A DNA stretch of 29,807 nucleotides, from contig NZ_JAWDMQ010000015.1 in NCBI RefSeq assembly GCF_046536515.1, positions 1 to 29,807 of the forward strand. Reading direction: 5' to 3'. Below the pieces are notes generated by a model. It was not told where the DNA came from and searched no databases. It worked only from the letters and a program-made list of their open reading frames with translations. The stretch is from Caldisphaera sp046536515. Lineage in GTDB: Archaea > Thermoproteota > Thermoprotei_A > Sulfolobales > Acidilobaceae. The translations under genes and the position numbers were made by a program. Shown here piece by piece: positions 23,328-29,807 of the stretch. The first letter of the stretch is position 1. The number at the start of each line of letters is the position of its first letter.

Positions 23328-24047
23328 ATGCCTAAGAAGGCATGTTCTTTATTATCTGGAGGTAAAGATAGTACATATGCCTTACACAAAGCCGTTGAAC
23401 TTGGTTACGAAATATCATGTATAGTGAGCATTAAGCCCTTTAGAAAAGATAGTTATATGTTCCATTTTCCAATGGTCGAACTTACTTCTCTTCAAACTGA
23501 ATCTATGGGGCTAAAAAAAGTACATCATATATTAAACATAACTGGTGAAAAGGAAAAAGAAGTTGAAGAGCTATATTATGAGTTATCTAGAATAAGAAAA
23601 GATAACGATTTTAACACGTTAGTTATAGGTGGTATAGCAAGCCAATATCAATTAAATAGATTTAAGAGATTGGCAGAAAAACTAAATATAGATCTTTTTG
23701 ATCCACAATGGGGTGTAAATCCTGAAAAATACATGTATGACTTAATTGATTATAATATACGCTTTATTATAACTCAGATAACTACATATGGCATACCCAT
23801 GGATCTTTTAGGTGTAGAGGTGGATAAAGAAATAATAAAAAAAATTATAGGGCTTTCAAGAAAATATGGATTTCATGCTGCATTTGAAGGGGGAGAGGCG
23901 GAAACTTTTGTTATAAAAGCCCCACTTTTTAATAAAGGAATATGCATTGAATCCTATAGGAAAAAAATAAGTGATTTTGAATACTTTTTATTACCTAGGA
24001 GTGCATATTTATGCGATAACGCAAAATCAATAATTTTAAATTTTTAG
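23328..24047 (+). CDS. dph6: diphthine-ammonia ligase (Dph6 family)
   Basis: Catalyses the final, ATP-dependent amidation of diphthine on elongation factor aEF2. The 239-aa protein begins with the PP-loop nucleotide-binding motif SGGKDS (residues 10-15) and shows the family segments FPMVELTSLQTESMG (about 45-60), VIGGIASQYQLNRFKRL (about 101-117), FDPQWGVNPEKYMYDLI and FHAAFEGGEAETFVIKAPLF (about 183-202). The start is ATG 23328 with AGAGGAT upstream. It follows asnS after a 30-bp gap and meets the minus-strand TatD-like gene exactly end to end. Confidence 0.92.
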   Translation: MPKKACSLLSGGKDSTYALHKAVELGYEISCIVSIKPFRKDSYMFHFPMVELTSLQTESMGLKKVHHILNITGEKEKEVEELYYELSRIRKDNDFNTLVIGGIASQYQLNRFKRLAEKLNIDLFDPQWGVNPEKYMYDLIDYNIRFIITQITTYGIPMDLLGVEVDKEIIKKIIGLSRKYGFHAAFEGGEAETFVIKAPLFNKGICIESYRKKISDFEYFLLPRSAYLCDNAKSIILNF

Positions 24048-24791
24048 TTAACGCAAGTTCAATAATTTCTTAGCATTTTTCGATGTTGTTAAAATTATGT
24101 TATCTCTTTCTACCTTTTTAATATCTGATATAAAATCAACAAATTTGTAAAGCATCAAGGGTGAAAGTCTTATTCCATGATAATTGTATGGCCCATCGCT
24201 TTCTAATACTACGTTACTTAATGGCGTTTCATCAATAATTTTCTGATGCTTAGTTTGAATCATTAGAGCAACATTTAACGATATTACATAGCCTTGGCTG
24301 ATTATTTGATTAATTAGATTTAAAGGTCCTGTATACCAATGGAACATTGCTCTTTCTATTTCTTTGTTTTTTAATATACTTAAAACTTCACTCCATGCAT
24401 TTGGAGAATGTATATTAATCATAGAATTTAATTCTTTTGCTAAGTTTACATATGAAAGAAATATTTCTTCTTGAATTTTATAAGTATCTTCACTAAGAAA
24501 CCTCTTATCTATACCAACTTCTCCAATGCATTTAAGCCCATTCTTTTGAACTATTTTTAATACGGTTTTTGCTTCATCTATTTTCCCTTCTTTGATCATC
24601 CATGGATGGAAACCTCCGCACGGTATTACATTTTTAGGGTAAATATTGCTTAACTCTATTATTTTATTCAAGCTTTTTGTATCTTCAGACACAGCAACTA
24701 CTTTTATATTATTTTTGAATATTTCTTCTAATTCATTTTTTTCAAATTCATTTAAATGACAGTGCATGTCATATATTTCCATTTTTATCAT
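24048..24791 (-). CDS. TatD-family metal-dependent hydrolase
   Basis: The 247-aa amidohydrolase-fold protein has metal ligands in HCHLNEF near the N-terminus (about 10-16), GEVGID (about 91-96), INIHSP, FHWYTG and ESDGPYN (about 199-205), the pattern of the TatD-related nuclease or hydrolase family. Bacterial TatD proteins are Mg-dependent deoxyribonucleases; the substrate of this archaeal branch is uncertain. Two starts compete: ATG 24791 and ATG 24782. The latter is 4 bp after a GATGAT motif. A TATA-like element near 24811-24819 would give an almost leaderless transcript. It lies downstream of the resolvase-like gene on the same strand, 88 bp away. Confidence 0.8.
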   Translation of the reverse strand: MIKMEIYDMHCHLNEFEKNELEEIFKNNIKVVAVSEDTKSLNKIIELSNIYPKNVIPCGGFHPWMIKEGKIDEAKTVLKIVQKNGLKCIGEVGIDKRFLSEDTYKIQEEIFLSYVNLAKELNSMINIHSPNAWSEVLSILKNKEIERAMFHWYTGPLNLINQIISQGYVISLNVALMIQTKHQKIIDETPLSNVVLESDGPYNYHGIRLSPLMLYKFVDFISDIKKVERDNIILTTSKNAKKLLNLR

Positions 24792-24879
24792 CTCTGTTCT
24801 GATTTTCCAATTATAGCATTTAACAAACTATTTTTATTAATTTTCTTCGAAAGGAAACTTTTTTTAAAATATTTTTGAA

Positions 24880-25344
24880 TTAATCGCTATCTATATATAT
24901 TGTTTCAAAATAAACGGCCTTTTTTTCAATAGCTTTTTTGATAGATTCTTCTTTATTGGTTAGGTTAGATTTTCCGCTTTTTATTTCAACAAAATATATA
25001 GACTTGACATCATTGTTTTCTAATCCTTCAAATACTACATAATCTATTGGAGATCCAATAAATCTTGCCTCTTTTGGGTTGTGTTTAAATTTAGGCATGT
25101 AAGGTGCAAATTGTTCATATATTTTTCCAGAAATAACAGCTTTGCTCTGTTGTATTGCATCTTTTCTTGCCTTTTCTATAGATTCCATTGCAATAACTTT
25201 AGCTTTTTCATTAGCTAGTTCTTGTATGTTGCCTTTTATGCTCTCAAGCTTTACTGACTTTCTCCAATTCGATATGTAAAGATAAAGTATTACCACTAAT
25301 TCAATAAGTATTATGGAGATTAATGAATAAACAATTATGCTCAA
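24880..25344 (-). CDS. membrane-anchored endonuclease related to archaeal Holliday junction resolvase
   Basis: The 154-aa product has an N-terminal membrane segment (about residues 1-25, SIIVYSLISIILIELVVILYL) and then a charged linker helix. A PD-(D/E)xK-type domain follows, with KIYEQFAPYMP, ARFIGSPIDYVVFEG (acid D) and FVEIKSGKS (E-x-K), as in the predicted secreted/membrane nucleases distantly related to Hjc. The frame opens at 25437, but that would run into the divergent CTP synthase start and place the hydrophobic segment mid-protein; GGGAGATCA before a TTG at 25344 is a better start. The DNA substrate is unknown. Confidence 0.7.
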   Translation of the reverse strand: MSIIVYSLISIILIELVVILYLYISNWRKSVKLESIKGNIQELANEKAKVIAMESIEKARKDAIQQSKAVISGKIYEQFAPYMPKFKHNPKEARFIGSPIDYVVFEGLENNDVKSIYFVEIKSGKSNLTNKEESIKKAIEKKAVYFETIYIDSD

Positions 25345-25415
25345 ACTGATCTCCCACAATTTTAGTGAGATTAAAACATTAAAAGGGTTAGACTCTAATT
25401 TAATAAAAGGCATTA

Positions 25416-27023
25416 ATGATGGGTACAAAGTTTGCATTTGTCACAGGAGGAGTAATGTCAGGTATAGGAAAAGGCATAGTTTCAGCAAGCACAGGATTAT
25501 TATTGAAGTCAAGAGGATATAATGTTGGAATAATTAAAGTGGACCCATACTTGAATGTTGATGCAGGTACAATGAATCCTTATGCTCATGGAGAAGTATA
25601 TGTGACTGAAGATGGAGGAGAAACTGATCTAGATTTAGGACATTACGAAAGATTTTTAGGTATAAATTTGAGTAAGAAGCACAATATAACAACCGGACAG
25701 GTATACTTTAATGTTATAACAAAAGAAAGGAGAGGGGAATATTTAGGAAAAACTGTTCAAATAATACCTCATGTTACTGATGAAATAAAAAGCAGGATAA
25801 TTTCTTTAGCAAAAGAAACAGGAGTGGATGTAATGGTTATAGAAATTGGTGGAACTGTTGGAGACATAGAAGGCCTTCCATTCCTAGAGGCAGCAAGACA
25901 GATGTTGGTTGAGTTAGGATCTGATAATGTGGTATTTGTTCACGTTGCCATTTCTCCAATATTAGCTGCAACTGGAGAGCAAAAAACTAAACCTGTTCAG
26001 CATAGCGTGCAGGAATTAAGGAGAATTGGAATACAACCCAATGCAGTAATTGTGAGGAGTTCAAGGTCTTTGGAGGAAGAGTCTAGATATAAGATTGCGT
26101 TATTCTCAAATCTTCCTAAGGAATCTGTTTTCAGCGACCATGATACTACAACACCATATGAGGTTCCACTTATTTTAGAAAGCCAAGGGTATGGTAAATT
26201 TTTGACGAAAAGATTTAATATAGAAGAAAGAGAAGCTGATTTAGCCTTATGGGAAGAATTTGTAAATAAGCTGAAATCAATAGACAGGCAAGTCCCTATA
26301 GCTATGATAGGGAAATATACCAAATTGAAAGACAGCTATATAAGCATAACTGAGGCATTAAAAAGTGCAGGGGTTTTTGTAAATGTTTTGCCAAAATTAG
26401 TTTGGGTAGAAGCAACAGATATTGAAAATGGACAAATAAAAGTTGAAGAGATTTTGCAGTATGTTAAAGGGGCTGTCGTTCTTCCAGGATTTGGAGCAAG
26501 AGGAACTGAAGGTAAAATAAAAGCAATTAAATATTTAAGAGAAAATAACATACCCATGTTAGGTGTATGCTTTGGAATGCAACTTTCAATTGTTGAGTAT
26601 TCTAGAGATGTATTAGGGTTAAAAGATGCCAATTCAACAGAAATAAACCCTAATACTCCCTATCCTGTTATAGATTTGTTACCAAACCAAAGGAATATAG
26701 ATTATATGGGTGGTACAATGAGACTCGGCGCAGCTAAAATAAATGTTGTTAAGAACACCACGGTATTTGATTTATATGGTAAAGAAATTGTATATGAAAG
26801 GCATAGGCACAGATATGAAGTCAATTTAAAGTTCTTAGACAAGTTAATAGATGCAGGAATTAAGGTAAGCGGTTGGAGCGATCAAGGATTAGTTGAATTT
26901 ATAGAATTATCTAAAAAGGATCATAAGTTTTTTGTAGGAACACAACCACATCCAGAATTTACAAGTAGACCGTTAAGTCCTAACCCCTTATATATCGGCT
27001 TAATGAAGGCTGCTATTTCATAA
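25416..27023 (+). CDS. pyrG: CTP synthase
   Basis: Makes CTP from UTP, ATP and glutamine. The 535-aa length fits. The N-terminal synthetase domain has the P-loop-like VTGGVMSGIGKG (about 9-20) and KVDPYLNVDAGTMNPYAHGE (about 41-60). The C-terminal class I glutamine amidotransferase has the nucleophile C385 in GVCFGMQ, and its His-Glu pair lies in HPEFTSRP near the end. ATG 25416 has no clear Shine-Dalgarno, so the transcript may be leaderless; the next codon is also ATG. The gene is divergent from the resolvase-like gene and about 90 bp upstream of dcd, both in pyrimidine nucleotide metabolism. Confidence 0.97.
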   Translation: MMGTKFAFVTGGVMSGIGKGIVSASTGLLLKSRGYNVGIIKVDPYLNVDAGTMNPYAHGEVYVTEDGGETDLDLGHYERFLGINLSKKHNITTGQVYFNVITKERRGEYLGKTVQIIPHVTDEIKSRIISLAKETGVDVMVIEIGGTVGDIEGLPFLEAARQMLVELGSDNVVFVHVAISPILAATGEQKTKPVQHSVQELRRIGIQPNAVIVRSSRSLEEESRYKIALFSNLPKESVFSDHDTTTPYEVPLILESQGYGKFLTKRFNIEEREADLALWEEFVNKLKSIDRQVPIAMIGKYTKLKDSYISITEALKSAGVFVNVLPKLVWVEATDIENGQIKVEEILQYVKGAVVLPGFGARGTEGKIKAIKYLRENNIPMLGVCFGMQLSIVEYSRDVLGLKDANSTEINPNTPYPVIDLLPNQRNIDYMGGTMRLGAAKINVVKNTTVFDLYGKEIVYERHRHRYEVNLKFLDKLIDAGIKVSGWSDQGLVEFIELSKKDHKFFVGTQPHPEFTSRPLSPNPLYIGLMKAAIS

Positions 27024-27116
27024 AGTGTAATTTGTTTTGTATATTAATGGATAACACCTATAAGATCTACTAAAAATATAAATAATAAGTTAATAATTAT
27101 TGGTTTGGGAGAAAAT

Positions 27117-27647
27117 ATGATATTAAGTGATAGAGATATTAAGATTCTTTTAAAATCTGGAGAACTGATAATAGATCCTTTAAGTGATGATACTATAAGA
27201 GAGAATGGAGTTGATTTAAAGCTTGGAAGAGAATTTTGTGCTTTTAAAAAAACAAATGTTGTTTTAGATCCTAATAAACCTGGAAATGCTAATGAATTCT
27301 ATGAATGCAGTTCCGCTGACAGCTTTATAATAGAATCTCATAGGCATTATTTGCTCCACACACTTGAATACATTAAATTACCTTCTTACTTAGCTGGTTT
27401 AGTTAATTTAAGAAGTACATGGGCGAGAACAGGTATTTATATCCCTAGCACAGTTACAGATGCCGGATTTGAAGGACAGCTAACTATAGAAGTTATAGGC
27501 AGCGAGTTTCCTGTGAAGCTTTATGCAGGAGAGAGGTTTCTTCATTTAGTATTGGTTAAAATGGAAACACCTTCGGAAAGGCCTTATGAAGGTAATTATA
27601 AGGGGCAAAAGGGGGTTAGACTACCAAAATTTTTTAATGGAAAATAA
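27117..27647 (+). CDS. dcd: dCTP deaminase
   Basis: Deaminates dCTP to dUTP, feeding dTTP synthesis. The 176-aa trimeric beta-barrel protein has ENGVDLKLG near residue 30, LRSTWARTGIYIPSTVTDAGFEGQLTIEV (about 101-129, including the catalytic Glu in the EGQLT element) and a C-terminal YKGQKGVRLPK segment that closes over the nucleotide. The frame starts at TTG 27105, but TTGGGAG (27105-27111) serves as Shine-Dalgarno and ATG 27117 is preferred. A TATA-like AAAATATAAATA near 27072-27083 lies upstream, so it can be transcribed apart from pyrG. Confidence 0.93.
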   Translation: MILSDRDIKILLKSGELIIDPLSDDTIRENGVDLKLGREFCAFKKTNVVLDPNKPGNANEFYECSSADSFIIESHRHYLLHTLEYIKLPSYLAGLVNLRSTWARTGIYIPSTVTDAGFEGQLTIEVIGSEFPVKLYAGERFLHLVLVKMETPSERPYEGNYKGQKGVRLPKFFNGK

Positions 27648-27714
27648 AATTTATAAAAACTAAATAACAAACTTTGCCTTTTAAGCGGTTTAAATTTAAA
27701 ATGTGTTAAAGATT

Positions 27715-27876
27715 GTGACGTTTAACGTTTTCATCTGGTTAACCTTTAAAGGATGAAAACCGTATCTATTCTTACTCTTCAATTTCATAGATTGCTGACA
27801 TTTTTCCCGCCCTAAAGGGCGAGGCTTTCGGTTGTAACCCACTAACCTCAGGGAACTTTCAGGCGTGAGAGATTAG
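27715..27876 (+). mobile_element. Degraded IS200/IS605-type end
   Basis: The gap between dcd and the methylthiotransferase gene (27648-27955) holds no gene. It contains an inverted repeat, GTTTTCATC (27728-27736) with GATGAAAAC (27752-27760), and a hairpin CGCCC/GGGCG (27809-27821). A terminal block follows: CTAACCTC (27842-27849), AGGGAAC and GAGATTAG (27869-27876), which parallels the ends at 2301 and 20653. The hairpin's outer pairs fit better as a minus-strand RNA (U-G pair), so two overlapping remnants in opposite orientation are possible. The rest of the gap is A/T-rich with a TATA-like TTTTATAAAT (about 27915-27924) for the next gene. Confidence 0.4.
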
Positions 27877-27955
27877 ACCTTATATGTTAATGCAAAAATT
27901 TATTACAATTTAAGTTTTATAAATTAATAGCAAATAGCCATTGAGAGTGAAAGAT

Positions 27956-29290
27956 TTGAAAAAATACTATATTGAAACATTTGGCTGTGCTCTTTCAGAA
28001 TTCGACAGCTCAATCATGGATTCAATATTAGCTGAAAGCAATTTTAAAAAGGTATCAGACATAAATGAAGCCGATATCATAATAGTTAATACATGTGCCG
28101 TTAGATTAGATACAGAAGCTAAAATATTGAAAAGGCTTAAGGAAATCAAGAAAAACTATAGCAATTCAAAATTAATAGTTTCTGGCTGTTTAGCCAAAAC
28201 TAGACCTTCTCTAATTAATAGAGTTGTCGAAAATGCAAGTCTTATGTCTCCTCAAAATGTAACCAGAATACTAGAAGTTGTTAATAATGAAGGTAAAGTT
28301 GTATTAATTGATGGTGAAAGGAATACTGAACTTATACCAACGCCTCCTATAGAAGGCAGTGTTGCGACAATTATGATAGAAGAAGGGTGCGTCGATAATT
28401 GTAGTTTTTGTATTACAAAATTAGCCAGGAAAACCTTAAGATCATATAAGCCAAGAACTATTATAGAAGTCTTGGAAAAGCTAGTAAGAAAGGGTGTTAA
28501 AGAAATTAGACTAACAGGCCAAGATATAGCTGCTTACGGGTTAGATTTTAATCCCAAATTTAGACTTGATGATTTAATCAATACTATTTTAGATAAGTTA
28601 AAAGGTGATTATAGAATTAGAATAGGTATGATGACGCCTGACAAATCAATAGAAATCATTGATAATCTACTAGGTTTCTATGAAGATGAGAGGATATTCA
28701 AATTTTTCCATATACCAGTTCAATCAGGAGATGATGAAGTTCTAAAAATAATGAATAGAAACTATACTATAAAAGAATATAAGCAATTACATAATAAAAT
28801 TAAGTCTAAATACCCAAATTCACTCTTTGCTACAGATATAATAGTTGGGCATCCTGGTGAAGATGAAAACGCATTTCAAAATACGGTTAAACTTGTTAAA
28901 GATTTACGATTTGAAAGAGTTTACTTAGCCCAATATAGTATAAGACCAAGAACTAAAGCAGCATATATGGAACAGGTTCCCGAGCCAATAAAAAAAGAAA
29001 GAAGCTTAGTTTTAAATGAAGTAATTAAACAAATAGACCTAGATATTTATAAGAGTTATATTGGTAATGAATTTGAGGCATTGGTCACGTCCCACGGGTT
29101 TAAGAAAAACTATGTTATGGCAAGATTAGATAATTACTTCCCTATTGCAATTAAGGGAAGCAATGATTTAATTGGTAAGAGAGTGAATGTAAAAATAACT
29201 AACGCTACATATTTTGATCTTAGAGGGGAAATAATAGATAGAAAGTATGAGAAACCTTTTCTAACAATTAATACATCAGGTAATCAGTGA
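27956..29290 (+). CDS. tRNA methylthiotransferase (archaeal MtaB/CDKAL1-type radical SAM enzyme)
   Basis: Probably converts t6A37 to ms2t6A in tRNAs. The 444-aa product has the three-domain MiaB plan. The N-terminal MTTase domain has the cluster cysteines C11, C47 and C78, the radical SAM domain has C145, C149 and C152 (CVDNCSFC), and the C-terminal TRAM domain covers about residues 380-435 (YIGNEFEALVTSHGFKK, then VKITNATYFDLRGEI). The archaeal members cluster with eukaryotic CDKAL1 rather than bacterial MiaB. GAGAGTGA (27943-27950) sets the start at TTG 27956; an in-frame TTG at 27941 precedes that motif. It is transcribed alone. Confidence 0.92.
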   Translation: MKKYYIETFGCALSEFDSSIMDSILAESNFKKVSDINEADIIIVNTCAVRLDTEAKILKRLKEIKKNYSNSKLIVSGCLAKTRPSLINRVVENASLMSPQNVTRILEVVNNEGKVVLIDGERNTELIPTPPIEGSVATIMIEEGCVDNCSFCITKLARKTLRSYKPRTIIEVLEKLVRKGVKEIRLTGQDIAAYGLDFNPKFRLDDLINTILDKLKGDYRIRIGMMTPDKSIEIIDNLLGFYEDERIFKFFHIPVQSGDDEVLKIMNRNYTIKEYKQLHNKIKSKYPNSLFATDIIVGHPGEDENAFQNTVKLVKDLRFERVYLAQYSIRPRTKAAYMEQVPEPIKKERSLVLNEVIKQIDLDIYKSYIGNEFEALVTSHGFKKNYVMARLDNYFPIAIKGSNDLIGKRVNVKITNATYFDLRGEIIDRKYEKPFLTINTSGNQ

Positions 29291-29340
29291 ACAAACCTTT
29301 CCTTATAGAGGGCATCCTCAAATCGCGATGGGCATTTACT

Positions 29341-29459
29341 GTTTCTTAAAGAAACCTCGATCTTCTTAAAGCTGAGGTTCCATCAAAGCAACTGTTTTGT
29401 AGTGTGGAAGATACGTTACGGAGGGTTTACAAATGAAAGCCTCGCCTTTTAAGGCGGGG
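29341..29459 (+). mobile_element. Hairpin-rich left-end region of the tnpB element
   Basis: Between the methylthiotransferase gene and tnpB (29291-29582) are three hairpins: GTTTCTTAAAGAAAC (29341-29355), AACCTC/GAGGTT (29353-29358 with 29374-29379) and CCTCGCC/GGCGGGG (29440-29446 with 29453-29459). The last is the same type as the stem at 20373. The boundary of the element is not certain; the last hairpin could also be the right end of a lost element upstream. Confidence 0.45.
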
Positions 29460-29472
29460 ATGGATAGAAAAG

Positions 29473-29481
29473 CTTATAATG
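29473..29481 (+). promoter_or_regulatory. TATA-like box upstream of tnpB
   Basis: CTTATAATG just after the third hairpin; a transcript would start near 29500 and precede tnpB by about 80 nt. Confidence 0.3.
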
Positions 29482-29580
29482 GCTATTTCCTTATTAGTTA
29501 TCTTGTATAAGAAACAATACTATGCAACATGCCCAAATTGCATGAGAAAAGTCAATATAGTTAAATACAAGGTTGAGTAA
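29479..29580 (+). CDS. possible 33-aa ORF with one CxxC pair, upstream of tnpB
   Basis: ATG 29479 opens a 33-codon frame ending in KYKVE, with the stop 2 bp before the tnpB ATG. It contains YATCPNC (about residues 15-21) and a basic tail. The tight spacing to tnpB suggests a leader or a small zinc-binding partner, but the length is short and the start overlaps the TATA-like box, so a shorter product from TTG 29503 or pure chance are as likely. Confidence 0.25.
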   Translation: MAISLLVILYKKQYYATCPNCMRKVNIVKYKVE

Positions 29581-29582
29581 CT

Positions 29583-29807
29583 ATGTCTATGGGCAATGAG
29601 GGTTTACTAACCTTAACAGTTAATGTAAAGGTTAGCCCTGAGCCCGATTCATATAAAAAACTAGTAGATTTAATGAAGCAATATAGGGAAGCCCTCAACT
29701 ATTCTATAAAAGTTATAATAGAGAATAAAGCAATAAGCCTTGGAAAAGCCCATAGACTTTTATACAAAGTTCTTAAGGAGAGCTTTAGCTTGCCCTCTAA
29801 AATTGCT
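29583..29807 (+). CDS. tnpB: TnpB (IS200/IS605 OrfB-type RNA-guided nuclease), N-terminal part, cut by window end
   Basis: The frame is open from ATG 29583 to the end of the window (75 codons). It begins MSMGNEGLLTLTVNVKVSPE, followed by LVDLMKQYREALNYSIK and LGKAHRLLYKVLKESFSLPSK, which fits the N-terminal strand and helix region of TnpB/OrfB proteins (a conserved hydrophobic strand, then the RxALN-type helix). The RuvC nuclease and zinc-finger parts lie beyond the window. No tnpA is visible upstream, so this is probably an IS1341-type, tnpB-only element. The upstream hairpins fit its left end. The family call rests on the N-terminus alone. Confidence 0.7.
   Translation, partial: MSMGNEGLLTLTVNVKVSPEPDSYKKLVDLMKQYREALNYSIKVIIENKAISLGKAHRLLYKVLKESFSLPSKIA

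Noticed and set aside
29479..29580. Degraded 3' end of a previous tnpB (zinc-finger part)
   Set aside because: Only a single CxxC pair is present and no RuvC-like remnant precedes it; kept only as a weak small ORF.

Overview
The window is AT-rich archaeal chromosome. Topoisomerase VI A and B, deoxyhypusine synthase, the diphthamide enzyme Dph6, PCNA, a ribosomal operon containing eS4 and an RNase P Rpp29 subunit, archaeal TATA boxes about 25 bp upstream of starts, and GGTGA-type Shine-Dalgarno sequences all point to Archaea. A subunit resembling the non-catalytic half of a heteromeric (alpha2beta2) tRNA-splicing endonuclease, a hyperthermophile-type protein disulfide oxidoreductase and the low GC content suggest Thermoproteota (Crenarchaeota). 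A Caldisphaera/Acidilobales- or Sulfolobales-like organism is my guess; the genus cannot be fixed from this sequence alone.

Layout. 1-1832: a transposon-type RNA end, then metG. 1833-2444: no protein gene, but a promoter, a good box C/D sRNA candidate with a half-copy duplicate, and a roughly 310-nt structured element that looks like a TnpB-associated (IS200/IS605) omega-RNA without its tnpB. 2445-2873: an AbrB-ACT regulator. 2977-8516: a ribosomal operon (uS19, uL22, uS3, uL29, Rpp29, uS17, uL14, uL24, eS4, uL5, uS14, uS8) that begins at uS19 and stops at uS8. 8585-9754: an unrecognised 389-aa protein. 9751-12275: PDO-type thioredoxin-fold oxidoreductase (minus), a DUF373-type membrane protein and an EndA-like subunit. 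12264-15504 (minus): a three-gene type IV pilus-like cluster (pilin, ATPase, TadC-type membrane protein). 15640-20357: deoxyhypusine synthase, topoisomerase VI B and A, PCNA. 20373-20653: a second structured omega-RNA-like element. 20655-21813 (minus): an MFS transporter and tRNA-Val(UAC). 21987-24047: asparaginyl-tRNA synthetase and Dph6. 24048-25344 (minus): a TatD-like hydrolase and a membrane-anchored resolvase-like nuclease. 25416-27647: CTP synthase and dCTP deaminase. 27715-27876: another degraded transposon end. 27956-29290: a tRNA methylthiotransferase. 29341-29807: hairpins, a possible small ORF and the start of a tnpB gene cut by the window end.

Most genes are housekeeping: translation (ribosomal proteins, two aminoacyl-tRNA synthetases, tRNA processing and modification, aIF5A and aEF2 modification), replication and topology (Topo VI, PCNA) and pyrimidine nucleotides (PyrG, Dcd). 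The unusual content is non-coding. A family of TnpB-type RNA ends recurs four times with no adjacent tnpB (ends at 25, 2301, 20653 and 27876), while a tnpB begins at 29583. At least two copies are predicted to be strongly structured RNAs, and the terminal pairing shows compensatory change between copies. These may be solo guide-type RNAs that a TnpB encoded elsewhere could use in trans. In many genes the GGTGA Shine-Dalgarno motif lies inside the longest reading frame and indicates a slightly downstream TTG, GTG or ATG start; I used those starts.
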